Part shown: positions 12,411-23,639 of the stretch, one piece after another
Layout of the letters: each line of letters opens with the position of its first letter
Position numbering within the stretch: position 1 is the first letter of the stretch
Assembly: GCA_033977485.1 (NCBI GenBank)
Contig: CM066994.1
Location: forward strand, 26,504,681-26,568,680
Direction of reading: 5' to 3'
Length of the DNA: 64,000 nt
From: Hydrangea macrophylla
Taxonomy: Eukaryota > Streptophyta > Magnoliopsida > Cornales > Hydrangeaceae
Program-made: the position numbers and the translations under genes
Notes under the pieces: generated by a model
Database searches by the model: none
The model's input: the letters and a program-made list of their open reading frames with translations, nothing else
Told to the model about the DNA's origin: nothing

Positions 12411-15386
12411 TGTCACACCCCGATTTTTGGAAAGACAAATATTCAATCAAGTGCATACCCTAATCAATATTTAACCGCCCAAAAATCCAAGGGTGACAAC
12501 CTATACCCAATTTTAAAAGACCATTTTAAGATAAACTGATTTTAATTGCTTTCATAAACCACATGATTTCTATTTAAACAAAACTCATTTATCATCAAAT
12601 TCATTCCCAAAAACTTTACAAGAAAAATCCACGTTTCAAATTTTCCCCATTCTCATTTATTATAGAATAAAAATCAAACGTTTTCCTTTACATAAAAATA
12701 ATATAATTACCTCCATCGAAACACAATAAAAGTATCTAGTTATAATAATAAACGGAATAATTTCAACACTATACTATCTCAGGCCAGATCTGCTATAAAC
12801 GTCCCCAAAAGTCCAATAATACAACTGAAATATAACTACATCTAATACAAGTTCTCAACCATGGCTCACAATGCCAACTAAATAAAAGAGTATCATATAG
12901 TAATTAAAGAATAAAAAGAAGGTATCTTCAACTTCACGAACAGATCGGCTGATCCACAATGAACTCCAACTATACTATCCTGCATATGTCATCCGACTAC
13001 GTTTCAAACAGAAATGCACCCGAATGCATAAACACACTCGGGTCAGTCACATGACTGGTATGAGTTAAACAAAACACAAGTCTTAGGGATCCAACTTGAA
13101 TCCGTAGACTACAAATCATACTACAACATTCTTGGGCCAAGACAGGTAGTTCCACACACATATCTGGACAATAGAGTAGTTTCCGTTTATGTGGTGGCAA
13201 GTAGTTTCTTGCCCGAATAAAAACAATTGAATACTTACCTTTTTTAACTATGGTAGGCCGATACCTGCAAACCATTAGTAGGCCTACCATCCTGTACAAA
13301 TAGAACTTAACACAATAATATAAACCAATAATAAGGTGTTATTAATTAAAATGATTTTATCTCTAGCAAAGAACTGGAATTAGACAAAACTTAAAACACG
13401 AAAAATGTCAAGAATAAAATTTTCAAGGAATGACACGCGTCCTCGTTCATAAATTCTAAATAGATAATTCAGAAATTAATTATTAAAATTCAGCTCTTAC
13501 ATAGACTATGTTCAGCAGATTCTGAAAATCGATGAAAATAGTGTCAAGATGACGTTTTTAGAAAAAAGTGTAAAACACGAAAGTTGTTCGGATTGTCGTT
13601 TTACTTCAGTTTACGCGAAACGGCCATAAACTATGAATCTAAGTATCCAAAATATTCAATTTACTAATCTGGTCCAGTTTATTATCAAATTACTACGTTC
13701 CCAAAAATTGTACGTTACACATAGAATGCTAGGTTTCAGCTAACGGACACAACACCGAAATTATTTAAAATCCTGAAAACTACACGACTACCAATTCCTA
13801 GAATTTCATATAACTGAAAATCATAAACCACATTACAATTGTAAATCCGCAAATAAAAAAAACACATAATATTCGATCCAAATTACACCTTATGTTCACC
13901 ACCTCGGCCACCCATCCATGGTTCAGCCTACACATATATCTCATGTGTCTCCTAACGTAATACTAACTCCCACTCCGGTCCCAACTCCCATGGGGTATCA
14001 CTGGGATTTGAGTATCCACCGAAAGGCTAGTCCTTACGTTCTTGACGTCAATAAATAATGTCTAAATACACATGAAATAGACCAACAAGCCGGGCATAAG
14101 GCATAAAAATGAAGAGACGGGTCATCCACGTAGTCGCCGTCTAATCACACAAGGACGGGTCATCCACGAAGTCGCCGCCTAATATCATAAGGAGTAGTGG
14201 TGAACTATAAGGACTTTTCTAACGTTCACTCATCCACGTTTTCACAAAACTCAATTTTATAAGAGATTCATATATCTCAAATCAAATTTCTGTTAAAATC
14301 ATATTAACAGCTACATGTTCACACAGATTCATAACTCTTACAAAATTGCACAGTCACAATTTTAGAAAACTCAACTATACATGAGAATTCATAGCTCACT
14401 AAGTACAAACAAATTAATTCATATTAACGAACACGAAATCACACCAAAAATGTGATATGGCAAAAACACTTATTTTAACATTCATAAAACTGCTACTATA
14501 ATATAACTTTTCTGCCCAAACAGTGCAGAATTGGGAAAAACACCATTAGACAAAAGTTGTCCAGAATTGCGTTTCCTACAGCCCTACGCGAACTGAATCA
14601 CGAAAACTGGAACGTATGATTTATTATGAATTTTCTACTCAAATCTGATCCGTGAAAACCCCAAATCCGAAAATTGAATAATTGCTCAAATGCATATTCA
14701 ATGCTCATCTATAAATCTCAAATCACAACTTCAATCAGTGTAAAAAAAAATACTTAAATCTCATAATCCATAACCATACTAATTTAATATTCTATCTATT
14801 TAAATTTCAATCAAACGAGATTGAAAGAAAATAACAAGTTAACTCACCAATTTAGGGTTTCAAGGTTGATGATGATTACACAAACCAAAGGTTGAGGTTC
14901 CTCTCTTCTTCTTCTTCTTCTTCTTCTTCCTCCCTCTCTCTCCCTCTCTCTATCTCTCTCTCTCTCTCTCTCACATACGTCTGTTCTCTAGTTTCTTCTC
15001 TCCTCTTCCCTTTTTTTTTTTTTTTTTTTGTTAAATGGGGGCCAGGGTTTAATATATGTGTATATATATTCCACACACAACACTTATAAATAAAACACAC
15101 ACGAACATGTGAATCCCGTTTTTTATCTAAGGGCCTCACAAAAAGGCTTTATATGGACCCGAAAATGCATTCTAATGTGACAAAATGATTAGCCCAATGG
15201 GTACCCATGACCCCAAGCACTAAATTTCTATGTTAAGCACACTACTTAACATACTAACTACCCGTACACGCTACTTCAACATTTTTATTAGGTGTCACTA
15301 AGATACATACACATAGTTAATGTCTAATACTCGAAAATAATAATATAAAAATTATTAAAAGCACTTAGAAAATTAGGGTTGTTACA
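12411..15386 (-). repeat. 5' LTR of element D (2976 bp, uninterrupted)
   Basis: Full-length LTR, TG...CA, ending next to the CCAGA duplication. TATATATA at about 15064-15072 on the - strand is the likely promoter, about 320 bp from the LTR start. It is followed by a GA-rich tract (14900-14975 on +), which would lie in the 5' leader of the transcript. Predicted proteins from that tract are low-complexity artefacts. Confidence 0.93.
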
Positions 15387-15391
15387 CCAGA

Positions 15392-16411
15392 AGCATGGTC
15401 CGATCTAGCATGTGCCAGGTAAGGAACTGTAACCTGTAATCAAACCATGGCCCTTCCAAGGATGGGCTATGGATTTAATTGGCAAAGTCCTACCACCGTC
15501 ATCGGGCCAGCACTGTTTTGATCATAGTGGCTATAGACTACTTTACTAAGTGGGCTGAGGCCATACCCTGTAGAACGGTGGCTCAGGTCACCGTAATAAA
15601 ATTCATTGAAGAACATATTCTCCATAGGTTTGGCCTGCCAGAGACAATTACGGCCGACCAAGGATCTGTGTTCACAGGAACGGAAATGTTAGCTTTTGCA
15701 GAAAGTAGGGGGATCAAAATTCTCAATTCTACACCCTACTATGCACAAGCTAACGGTCAGGTCGAGTCTACAAACAAGATCCTTAAGGGGATTATTGAAA
15801 AGATGATCGTTGAAAATCCTAGAGAATGGGACAAGCTCCTGTCCGAAGCTTTATGGGCCTATCGGACATCTAAAAGGTCAAGTACTGGGGTCACACCGTT
15901 CATGCTGAACTATGGGCATGAAGATATGTTACCTATGGAAGTTACAGTCTGATCGGCCAGAAGAGCTTTACAGAATCAGCTTGAGCCTGCTAAGTACACA
16001 GATGCTACGATAGTTGAGTTAGAAGGGCTTGATGAAACGAGGCTCACGGCCTTAGACTCATTAAAAGTACAAAAGCAACGGGCAGCCCGAGCTTATAACA
16101 AAAGGGTGAAAGAGAAGTCTTTTTGCACGGAGGATTTGGTATGGAATGCCGTGTTACCTATCGGTGACAAGGATAACTACTATGGTAAATGGTCGGTCAA
16201 CTGGGAAGGCCCGTTCATCGTCCACCAAGTCAAGAGAGGTGGTGCCTACAGGCTGTGTGATATAGATGGGACAGTTCATGCCCGATTAATCAATGGTCAA
16301 TAATTAAAGTCCTATTATCCTACGTTGTGGGAGACCATTGATCTTGACTATAAACCAAATCCAGGGTTGGAATATGATCAATTGATCAATTATGAACCCG
16401 AGCCCGAATGA
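15392..16411 (+). pseudogene. Integrase catalytic core and C-terminus of element E
   Basis: Continuation of the integrase cut at 6319. The DDE core shows AIDYFTKWAEAIP, TADQGSVFTG and GQVESTNKILK, so all three acidic residues are present. WAYRTSKRSSTGVTPFMLNYG follows. A TGA at about 15950 breaks the frame, after which the C-terminal part continues (RAARAYNKRVKEK, GKWSVNWEGPFIVHQV, RLINGQ). A further in-frame TAA stands at 16301-16303, and the original end is probably the TGA at 16409-16411. It ends only 138 bp from the 3' end of the antisense gene on the other strand. Confidence 0.9.
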
Positions 16412-16548
16412 TTTAAAGAAAACATCATTTTGTATTGATAAAGCTGAGCACAACTTACTTACAAAAATATGTTATAAAAAATTACTATACAAGATACACA
16501 AAATGGGAGTCGGCCTCTAGGCAAACCCAAAATTCCTAAGCTTATCCC

Positions 16549-19500
16549 TCAAGTCTTGATAGCCCCAGTCTGTTCCTGTTTTGCTTTGTCAAGTTTATGG
16601 GCCCATGCTCGGGATATCAGGACGCTGGCTTGTAGTTGATCACTGCACTTTTGGGCATCACCACCAAGTTGGGCCAGCAGTTCATCAATTTTTCCCAAGG
16701 CACCATTATTGGTGGCGACCTTGACGTCACATTAGGCGAGTTGACCTTTAAGTGCAGCAATACGATTTTACAGCCAAGTGTCTCTGGCTAGCACTTGAGC
16801 CCGAGAGGACTTCCTTGCTTCAAACTTAGCCTTGGCCCCCGCAAGAAACTTCACTGTTTTTTGCCGAGATCCCACGTGAAGTTCTACATTAGCTTGAACC
16901 TTCAAGGCCGATCGGTCTAGGAGATGGCAGCTTGGGAGTCTTTCTTGTATCTCACAGAGTAGGGATAGCTTCCCGTCAGAAAGAGAAGGATCGGCCATGA
17001 GTGTGTTCAAAGTTGTTTCAACATCTGCAGCAGCAGGAAGGTTAGAGAGGTTTCGATCAGCAAGCCCGAGGAGTAGGTCTTTTGATTGATAAAGGCATGA
17101 AGGAAAGACTGCCTCGTGCTCCAGAGGACCAAGGTCAAAAGCTCCTAGGTCCAGGCCTGAGAAGAAATCATCGAATGGAATGTATGGCTCTGGACCTATG
17201 GGAACGGCCTGATCAGAAGAATAAGAGTCAGAAGATTTTAAGAGTTCATGAACGAAATAAGGTAATGAGGCTACAATACCTGGGCCTGAGAACCAAGCGA
17301 GGCCGAGGTCTCTTGACGAACATCGACCTCACTTGGTTGAGAGGTTGTTGGTTGAGAGGACGACTGATCCAGCCCGGAAGAAGAGGGAGCAGTCCTGGTT
17401 TCTACCCCCAGGCTGGTGGCGGTTTCTGCAGCCTGTAAAATTTGAATCCCCATGACAGAACCCGAATCAGTTGCCCCATCCTCAATTCTTGGAGCTGCAG
17501 GATTTTTAGGAGGTTGGATAGCATCGGCCTCAACCGGTTCCCTTGTTGCTTGAGAGGATGATCCGGTGGCAGCATTAGTGTCATTCTGCCCGAAGGGAGT
17601 GCCAACTACAGCTGGGGCTACCTGCTCGATCTCTTCCCCAGCTGCCTCCATAACAGTTCCAGTATCGACTACTTCCTCACTGCTAGAAAAAAGAACAACT
17701 TGTTCAGGAATATGGCCGGTAGGAGCACTGTCTTCATCACCGCTTGAATGGGTGAGAGGTGGCACAATGTGAAGCGGCATCACTCTCATGGCGACTCGTT
17801 CTAGGTAGGCCTTTGCGAATGTCGGAGATGTAGGAAGATCAGTAGGAAGAGCTTGAGGCTGAATCTGTGGTGGTGGGGGAACTGTCCCGGTTAATGATAG
17901 GTCCTCTCCAGAGTCCTCGTCAACAAGCTAAAGTAAAAGAAAAGGATTAGAGATTAATGATGCAATCGGGCTTATCTGGTAAAAAATAAACTAAGTCTAA
18001 CCTGTGTTGTTGAGGCCGGTGTTATTTTCTTCTTCTTTTGAGCAGGCCCTTTGCCCAGAGCTGGCTTACGGGCTGGTCTCTTGGCAACTTGTTTGCGCCG
18101 GGTTGGAGCTGCTGCTGGAGCAGGAGCAGGAGCATCAACCTCAGCGGCTGATGACGTAGTAAATTGTACAAGTGCCTCAGTTGCGGTATCTTTGAATATG
18201 TGGCTTGTCCGAACGTTCCACCACTTGGTGAATTCTTCTGATACCACAGGCTGGGAAGAGAAGGGAGTGAAGTTGGACGCGGCCTTGAGCTTGTACGACC
18301 GTTCTTTTATTTTCTTTACTTGCCTGTCATTGACGATAAGGCCACACTCTACCCAGTCCACATTAACAGTGATGCCTGGGGGAACGAGCACGAGTTGAGT
18401 AAGCCCGAACTGGCGGGCATAGAGGGGAGCAAAGTAATACTCTGCTTTGCATTTATTGTTGGCCGAAGGAATACTTGGGCTAAAAATTATGTCCCTAGCT
18501 ACCAAGTAGCTAGAGAAGATTTCGTTGTATGTGGACGGGGTGCCCGAGCCCCAGTTGGAAGTTTTATTGGAAAGTTGAAGGAATGAAGAAAATTGAAGCG
18601 AAAAGAAAGGGGTGAAGAGATTTATGGCCTGAGGGGAGCACCCTTGATAGAAAAAGGTAAAACACTGCTCAAAGGAGTGGGAAGAAGGTGCTACATCCAT
18701 AAACTGGACGGCAAAAATAGGAACGTCGGCCATATGGCGAAGGGTTGGCTGAAACTCCAAGAAATAGGAGTACAACCAGAGTTGAAGTATCCATATCGGG
18801 CTTCCACCAGCACCAAAGCCCGAATGAACAAAGTCTGTCACACCACTGACCAGGTCTGCCCAGACAAGGGTAGCCATAACTAAGGGTCCCCCAATGCGAG
18901 AGCCAAGGCCAAGGTGGTGTACTCTTTGGTAATGGCTTGGCTAGCCGAGTAGAAGAGGTATTTGTTGAGCCAGTATATAAGGAATGCGGTATGTTCGGCG
19001 TCGGACACCTCCGTCCCATCAGCACCGACGCAAGCAGTAAGAAAGCCTCCGTAGGCTGTAATCGGTCTGTATAAAACGGCCCCGTCCCTGATAATCTCTT
19101 GCTGAGGGTAAACAAAGTTGGTCGTTCTGAAGTCAAGCCCGGGGACAGTTTCTTGCCCGTGAGGTCGAAGACCGAGCAAATAACTGATGTCCTTGACGGT
19201 GGGGGCCATCGGTCCGTAGCGAAAGAGAATTCTGTTGCAGGATGAAGACCAAAACAACAGAGCAGAGAGAAGAAGAGGTCGGTCTATCTCAATCCTAGCC
19301 CGACTGAGCAATATGGCGTCATAAATGCCCGTTTGTCTCCAGATATTAGCCTTAGAGGCTGATACTCTGGTAACCCATTTGTCCCAGTCTGCAGCAGGGG
19401 TCAGCCAACCTCTAATGGGGTGGGTAGCAGTTTGAACTTTTCTCCAGTGGGTAGGTACCTGCAGGAACGTTTCATTATCCACCGACGGGTACAAGGGAAG

Positions 19501-19719
19501 AAAAGTCACCGGAGGATGGCTGAGGAACGTCGCACTGAGACCTGGTGCTACCAAGGAACCGTCGGCGGGGCTGTAGTGAGTCAGGTAGTCAGTGGAGATA
19601 TCAGCAGCATGAGTTTTGGCCAGGGTCCTAACTTCTTTGCATCGGTTCTGTGGTGGTGGAGAGTTGATGTAGGTCTTTTTTCCTTTGGAAGTGGTTGTTA
19701 GAGCTGTCTTAGGAGCCAT
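16549..19719 (-). pseudogene. Antisense gene of element E: plant-mobile-domain-like protein, at least 3 spliced blocks
   Basis: Exon 1 and 2 coding spans 19719 to 18002. The start MAPKTALTTTSKGKK leads into a region like the plant mobile domain (PMD, 'aminotransferase-like'). Motifs are WRQTGIYDAILLSRARIEIDR and RYGPMAPTVKDISYLLGL, then CVGADGTEVSDAEHTAFLIYWLNKYLF. The frame breaks in a C5 run at 18888-18892 and resumes as LVMATLVWADLV. Short introns are supported by splice consensus on the - strand: 17928-18001 (CAG/GTTAGA to CTTTAG/C) and 17209-17279 (CAG/GTATTG to ATCAG/G). Both keep the frame. The third block is Ser/Thr/Pro/Gln-rich and the last (17208-16549) is Ala/Leu/Gln-rich, probably coiled coil. 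It holds in-frame stops at 16768-16770 and 16732-16734. PMD proteins act in nuclear silencing, but the role of element-borne copies is unknown. The gene lies antisense between integrase and 3' LTR, where Retand elements carry an 'aORF'. Confidence 0.75.
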
Positions 19720-19802
19720 TTCTGTAGAAGGGAGCAGTACTTCGCCGAAAAAAATGGAGTTTAGAGAGAGAGGCTCTGAATGCTTGGGTTTTTAGAGATA
19801 GA

Positions 19803-19808
19803 TATATA
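19803..19808 (-). promoter_or_regulatory. TATA box candidate for the antisense gene
   Basis: TATATA on the - strand about 85 bp upstream of the ATG at 19719, in otherwise mixed-composition DNA. It would give the antisense gene a promoter separate from the LTR. Confidence 0.5.
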
Positions 19809-19809
19809 A

Positions 19810-20290
19810 GGTGCAAATGAGGAAGATAGAAAGATTTTTTTTGAAAATCTTGCCGTTTAAATCACGCTACATTAAATGCGGAGTGACTGGTGGGATTCTC
19901 AATGATCTGACACTCTATGCATATATGACACGTGGAATTTTTGAAATTCAAAATGTCACATCAATCAAGGTGGGACATTTGATACGACCTTTTGGAGGGC
20001 AATTGTTTACACCCAAAAACCGTCAAAGGTTTTTGAGCCCGAGGGGCGTAAAGATGGATAGAGAAGAGGCCGGCCTGGGGAATATATGACTCATTGGACT
20101 TAAGTGGAGACTGTAAGCCCGATGGTAGGCACAAGGCTGTTGTGTGTTGTGATATGAGCCCGATAGGAAGGATGAGCATGTATGAGGATTATCGGGCACT
20201 GGAATAACATAACTTAATGCAACATGAGCCCGATGATGGAGTAAAGCAGCACGGAGGCCAGTCGGACACCGTGTAATGAAAGATGGCTGT
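19810..20290. other. Noncoding part of element E between antisense gene and solo LTR H
   Basis: No credible ORF. The word AGCCCGA(T/G) recurs (about 20035, 20117, 20158, 20227, and again near 21507 beyond H). This suggests a degenerate short repeat upstream of the antisense promoter. Confidence 0.5.
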
Positions 20291-20295
20291 ATCAG

Positions 20296-21432
20296 TGTAA
20301 TACCCCGTATTTTATTTTCGCTTTTTAATTAAAAAAAAAATACCAGTTTTGGAAATGGGCAGTATAAATTTTACCTGTGTGTGTGTATCATTGCGTAAGC
20401 TCAACACACACAAGGGTACCTCATGAACATTTGGAATCCACTCAAATAATTTTGTGCAGTGTGTACGTGTGTTTTTGTGGTGGGTGTTTGTGAAGTGGAA
20501 GATGTGTTGGAAAGTTTGTGAGTGGAGAATAATGTGGAGTGTGTTTTGTGAGTGGAGGCCAAGCTTTTGTTTCATTATTTATACACTACTTACCTCTCAG
20601 TCTCTCCACTGCCTCTTTATTCTCTCTATATCCCTCCAGCAACTCTCATCAACTCACTGTCTCTCTCTCTCTCGGCAGAACATTAGCACACACATATATA
20701 TATACTTGAATTACACACCCACATATTATTACATACACACAGATTACATATATTGATACACAAACACATATACATATATATTCAGAGATTGGAGAAATTG
20801 CTCAACATTATTTTTAAGGTACGGGGTTGTGTACGATATGCTCTTAAATCTCCGGAGTATTTTCTTTGTCATCCCTATTTGTACTCTTTTTGATTTATGT
20901 TGTCTTTTTATTGGAATCCATGTCTTTTTGGTTATATGTTATTATAATATTATTTTGGCTAAGTGCTATGGGACTAAAGGGTCATGAGTAAGGAGCACCT
21001 ACCAATAGTCCAACAGGCCTCAGGGACCGATGTACTGGAGACGGGTGAGGTGAGGTGAGGTGGCTCTTTACTATGTGACCAAGAGGAACCTGGTATGATG
21101 CTCTTGTGGGTGAGCGGGTAAAATTGTGTGAAGAGGTGGGTTGAGTGATTGGTCTATTTTATTTGATCCCAGCAATTTTTATGACGTCGTGGTTGTTCAT
21201 TGTACTTTTGAGCCTTTATTATTCCTGTCATATTGTATACTTCCCCGTGTGTTATTTTAGATGCAGGTACCATTGGTAGCAGTCAAATTGGAGCACATTA
21301 GAGTACCGTATGGGTTCGAGTTATTTGGGTCCTAACCATGTAAATGAATTTAAATGTAATTTTGGGCACTCAAATGTAATTCATTTTATTTATTTTTAAT
21401 AAAAATACCCTTTATTTTTGCGGGGCGTTACA
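20296..21432 (+). mobile_element. Solo LTR H (1137 bp) with ATCAG target duplication
   Basis: It starts TGTAATACCCCG and ends CGGGGCGTTACA, so the ends form a short imperfect inverted repeat. It is flanked by ATCAG at 20291-20295 and 21433-21437. It lacks coding sequence, PBS and PPT. A TATA-like TATTTATACA stands near 20576. The orientation is not certain. The start resembles the fragment at 38664, suggesting one LTR superfamily. Confidence 0.88.
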
Positions 21433-21564
21433 ATCAGTCTGATTGGCTATAGGCATTCATAGAAAGGTAATCAGGCGTGGAAAAGAGAAGGTATTAAAAT
21501 TAGTTAAGCCCGATCTTGTTGGAAGAGGTAGCTGACAAGGCCGAAGGAAACAAAGGGAAGGCGG

Positions 21565-22310
21565 TGCTATTCACAGTTGTCAGGACGATGTCATCCCAGA
21601 TTTTTTGGAAGCAAGAGTCCTTTAAGGAAAAGGATCTGATCATGTCCGGCTAGATTTAGAAGGTTAATCCCTAAATTAATGGGATTGATTCAATCAAAAT
21701 TTGGATATGGTAGGAGTCAAAGATTGGGAAGGTTTCTTCCACCATCAGCCAATCAGCCATGCAGCTTGGGGCATAAGCTAAGGAGTCCTTTCCTAATCAG
21801 GAGTCATCCATGGCCGTTATAAATACAGAAGGCTGGCCAACCATTCAACGACTCCGCGTCATCTCGAAAACAGCACCCATACTGCATTCGAAGCATTCAA
21901 AGCATTCAAATCTTTCAAATCTTTATGTTTTTTTTTCAGCACATAGCAAATAGGTTTAGCCTTTTGTTATTTCTTTTATTCTTTTGAATAATCAGCCTGC
22001 TGTGGTTTGTTCTTGTTTAGATCTGTTTATTTTTTCCAAACACTTAATAAAATCTTTGTTTTATTAATCCATTTGTGATTGTTTACCTGTTAAACTCGAC
22101 ACTGTTTAGCTTGTGCGCTTCAGTACTGCTAAAGAATTTATGGTGAGGTTACTTTCCTACTCACTGCACACAATCACTCCGTTTAGAAGTCAGATTCATA
22201 AAGCTGTGTGTATCACTCACACAAGCGTTTAGGAAATTAGTTTGCACGCACATGCACACACACCGAGCCCGTTTGGCTCTGGCACACCCGCGCAAATTAC
22301 ATAGCAAACA
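21565..22310 (+). repeat. 3' LTR of element E (5' boundary tentative)
   Basis: The end is fixed by identity with positions 1-72. The start is inferred from a purine-rich stretch (AAACAAAGGGAAGGCGG) directly before TGCTATTCAC, and is uncertain. Inside are a TATA box (21818-21825) and AATAAA (22046-22051), the usual order of promoter and polyadenylation signal. Confidence 0.6.
21818..21825 (+). promoter_or_regulatory. TATA box of the LTR of element E
   Basis: TATAAATA in the 3' LTR, about 490 bp before its end, with AATAAA about 230 bp downstream. The functional copy would be the equivalent one in the 5' LTR, outside the window. Confidence 0.65.
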
Positions 22311-22627
22311 ATGATATGCGATCCCAATAAATTCACAATTGGAGAGGTGCAATAATTGAGCTTTTGTGTGCAAAAACGTGTTGTCCAAACGGCCCCTACA
22401 CGCCACTGTGTTATCCAGTCAAGGCTCTCTGATCGAAATCTTCCGAACAGTGTTTCACGAGCATGTGACTCTCAGGTTTTGATACTTAATTTTTTGTCAG
22501 AAAGGCTTGAATAATTGACTCTCTCTCTCTGTCTCTCTCTCTCTCTCTGTTAGCTTTTTTAGCATCTTTTCACTCCGTATCTTGACTCAAGTCCATCATG
22601 CTCTCCTATATGTGTATATTTATATCT
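22311..22627. other. Intergenic, nothing recognised
   Basis: Flanking DNA right of element E. It has a (CT)n tract at about 22517-22548 and otherwise no ORF or repeat that I recognise. Confidence 0.5.
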
Positions 22628-23397
22628 AGGGTTAATTACACGGACCTCCCCTGAGGTTTGGCGAAATTACACGGACCTCCCCTCTGTATTGCAAAATTAC
22701 ACAGACCTCTCTTGAGGTTTATATTTGCATTACACACACCTTCCCTCTAGATTGCAAAATTTACAGAGACCTCCCTTCTTAATTTGTTAATGCCGAAAAT
22801 ACCCTTAGTTAAAAAAAACATATACGCATCTCTCTCTCTCTCTCTACTGTATATACATATATACATGCATACATACATACATACACACCATATAAATGGA
22901 CCATGCATACATACATACATACATACATACATACATACCTACACACACACACACACACCATAGATGCATACATACTTGTATACATATAGCTATTGAAAAT
23001 ATATATAACACATATATACTTCTTTAAGATGGGTTTGGTATTTTGGACTAATTAATTTTGGGTTTAAATCTTAGGAACATATTAGTTTTTGGAATGAATT
23101 GATTTTGGGTTTAAATTTTTTATTTTTTTCAATAAATTCATATACATATAGATACATATATATATGTGCATGTTCATATATTATGTATATACTTGTATAT
23201 CTATATCTATATCTATGTATGTATATATACACACATTAGAGAGATAGAGAGAGAGGTGTATTTTAGTAAATAGTAAATAAAGTAAGGGTAAAATAGTAAA
23301 TATCATGCCAGAGAGGAGATTTGTGTAATTTTGCAATATAGAGGGGAGGTCCGTGTAATTTTGCCAAACCTCAGGGGAGGTCCGTGTAATTAACCCT
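22628..23397. mobile_element. 770-bp long-TIR non-autonomous DNA transposon (possibly Mutator-like)
   Basis: About 90-bp terminal inverted repeats begin AGGGTTAATTACACGGACC on each end. The arm itself contains two or three tandem copies of an ATTACACGGACCTCCCCT unit. The interior is AT-rich, with (CATA)n and (CA)n tracts at 22863-22962 and no transposase. TATATTTAT stands directly after the right end and also 4 bp before the left end. That would fit a 9-bp duplication if the left terminus is four bases longer than the repeat. Confidence 0.8.
22863..22962. repeat. (ATAC)n and (AC)n microsatellite
   Basis: CATACATA tetranucleotide runs at 22866-22885 and 22907-22937, then (AC)n to about 22957, inside the long-TIR element. 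Confidence 0.9.
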
Positions 23398-23639
23398 TAT
23401 ATTTATGTAAGTTTGAACATTTCAATAGTATTTTTTGTATTATTTTTTTGAACAAGAACATTTCGATACAATTCATTAAGCCTAATGCCAGTATAATGAC
23501 AGTGATGTTGAATATATGACATTGTCATTATAGTTAATGGCAGTATAGTTCACTTCTTTTTCTTTTCTTTTTTGTTGCTCAAGGCAGTAAAATTCACTTA
23601 TTAATTACAAAAATCAACTTTACTTTCCCAAAAGACTCA

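Larger units (their letters stand above)
6320..15391 (-). mobile_element. Element D: non-autonomous Tekay-like LTR retrotransposon with CCAGA target duplication
   Basis: Two near-identical LTRs (6325-11337 and 12411-15386) enclose only 1073 bp. Each LTR begins TGTCACACCCCG and ends GGTTGTTACA on the + strand. The 5-bp target duplication CCAGA is at 6320-6324 and 15387-15391. A tRNA-iMet-type PBS and a PPT place the element on the - strand. No gag, RT or integrase is present, so it must have been mobilised in trans. It sits inside the integrase gene of E. Confidence 0.93.
1..22310 (+). mobile_element. Element E: degraded Tat/Retand-lineage Ty3/gypsy retrotransposon, nested-into
   Basis: The order is LTR end, PBS-like site, gag, protease, RT, RNase H, second RNase H, integrase, antisense gene, 3' LTR. 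The double RNase H and the antisense ORF behind integrase are hallmarks of the plant Tat/Retand lineage. The LTR 3' ends at 1-72 and about 22239-22310 are near-identical, both ending in ACATAGCAAACA. The 5' LTR is cut by the window edge. Without inserts D (6325-15386) and H (20296-21432) the element would be about 12 kb. Every coding domain has stops or frameshifts, so it is not autonomous today. Confidence 0.9.

Noticed and set aside
14876..15139. ORFs rich in Arg/Glu or Ser/Leu over CT/GA tracts (also 55506-55774)
   Set aside because: They are translations of microsatellites in LTRs, with no conservation expected.
18051..18883. + strand ORFs 18051-18398, 18320-18586 and 18593-18883
   Set aside because: They are shadows of the antisense mobile-domain gene, which has splice sites and domain similarity.
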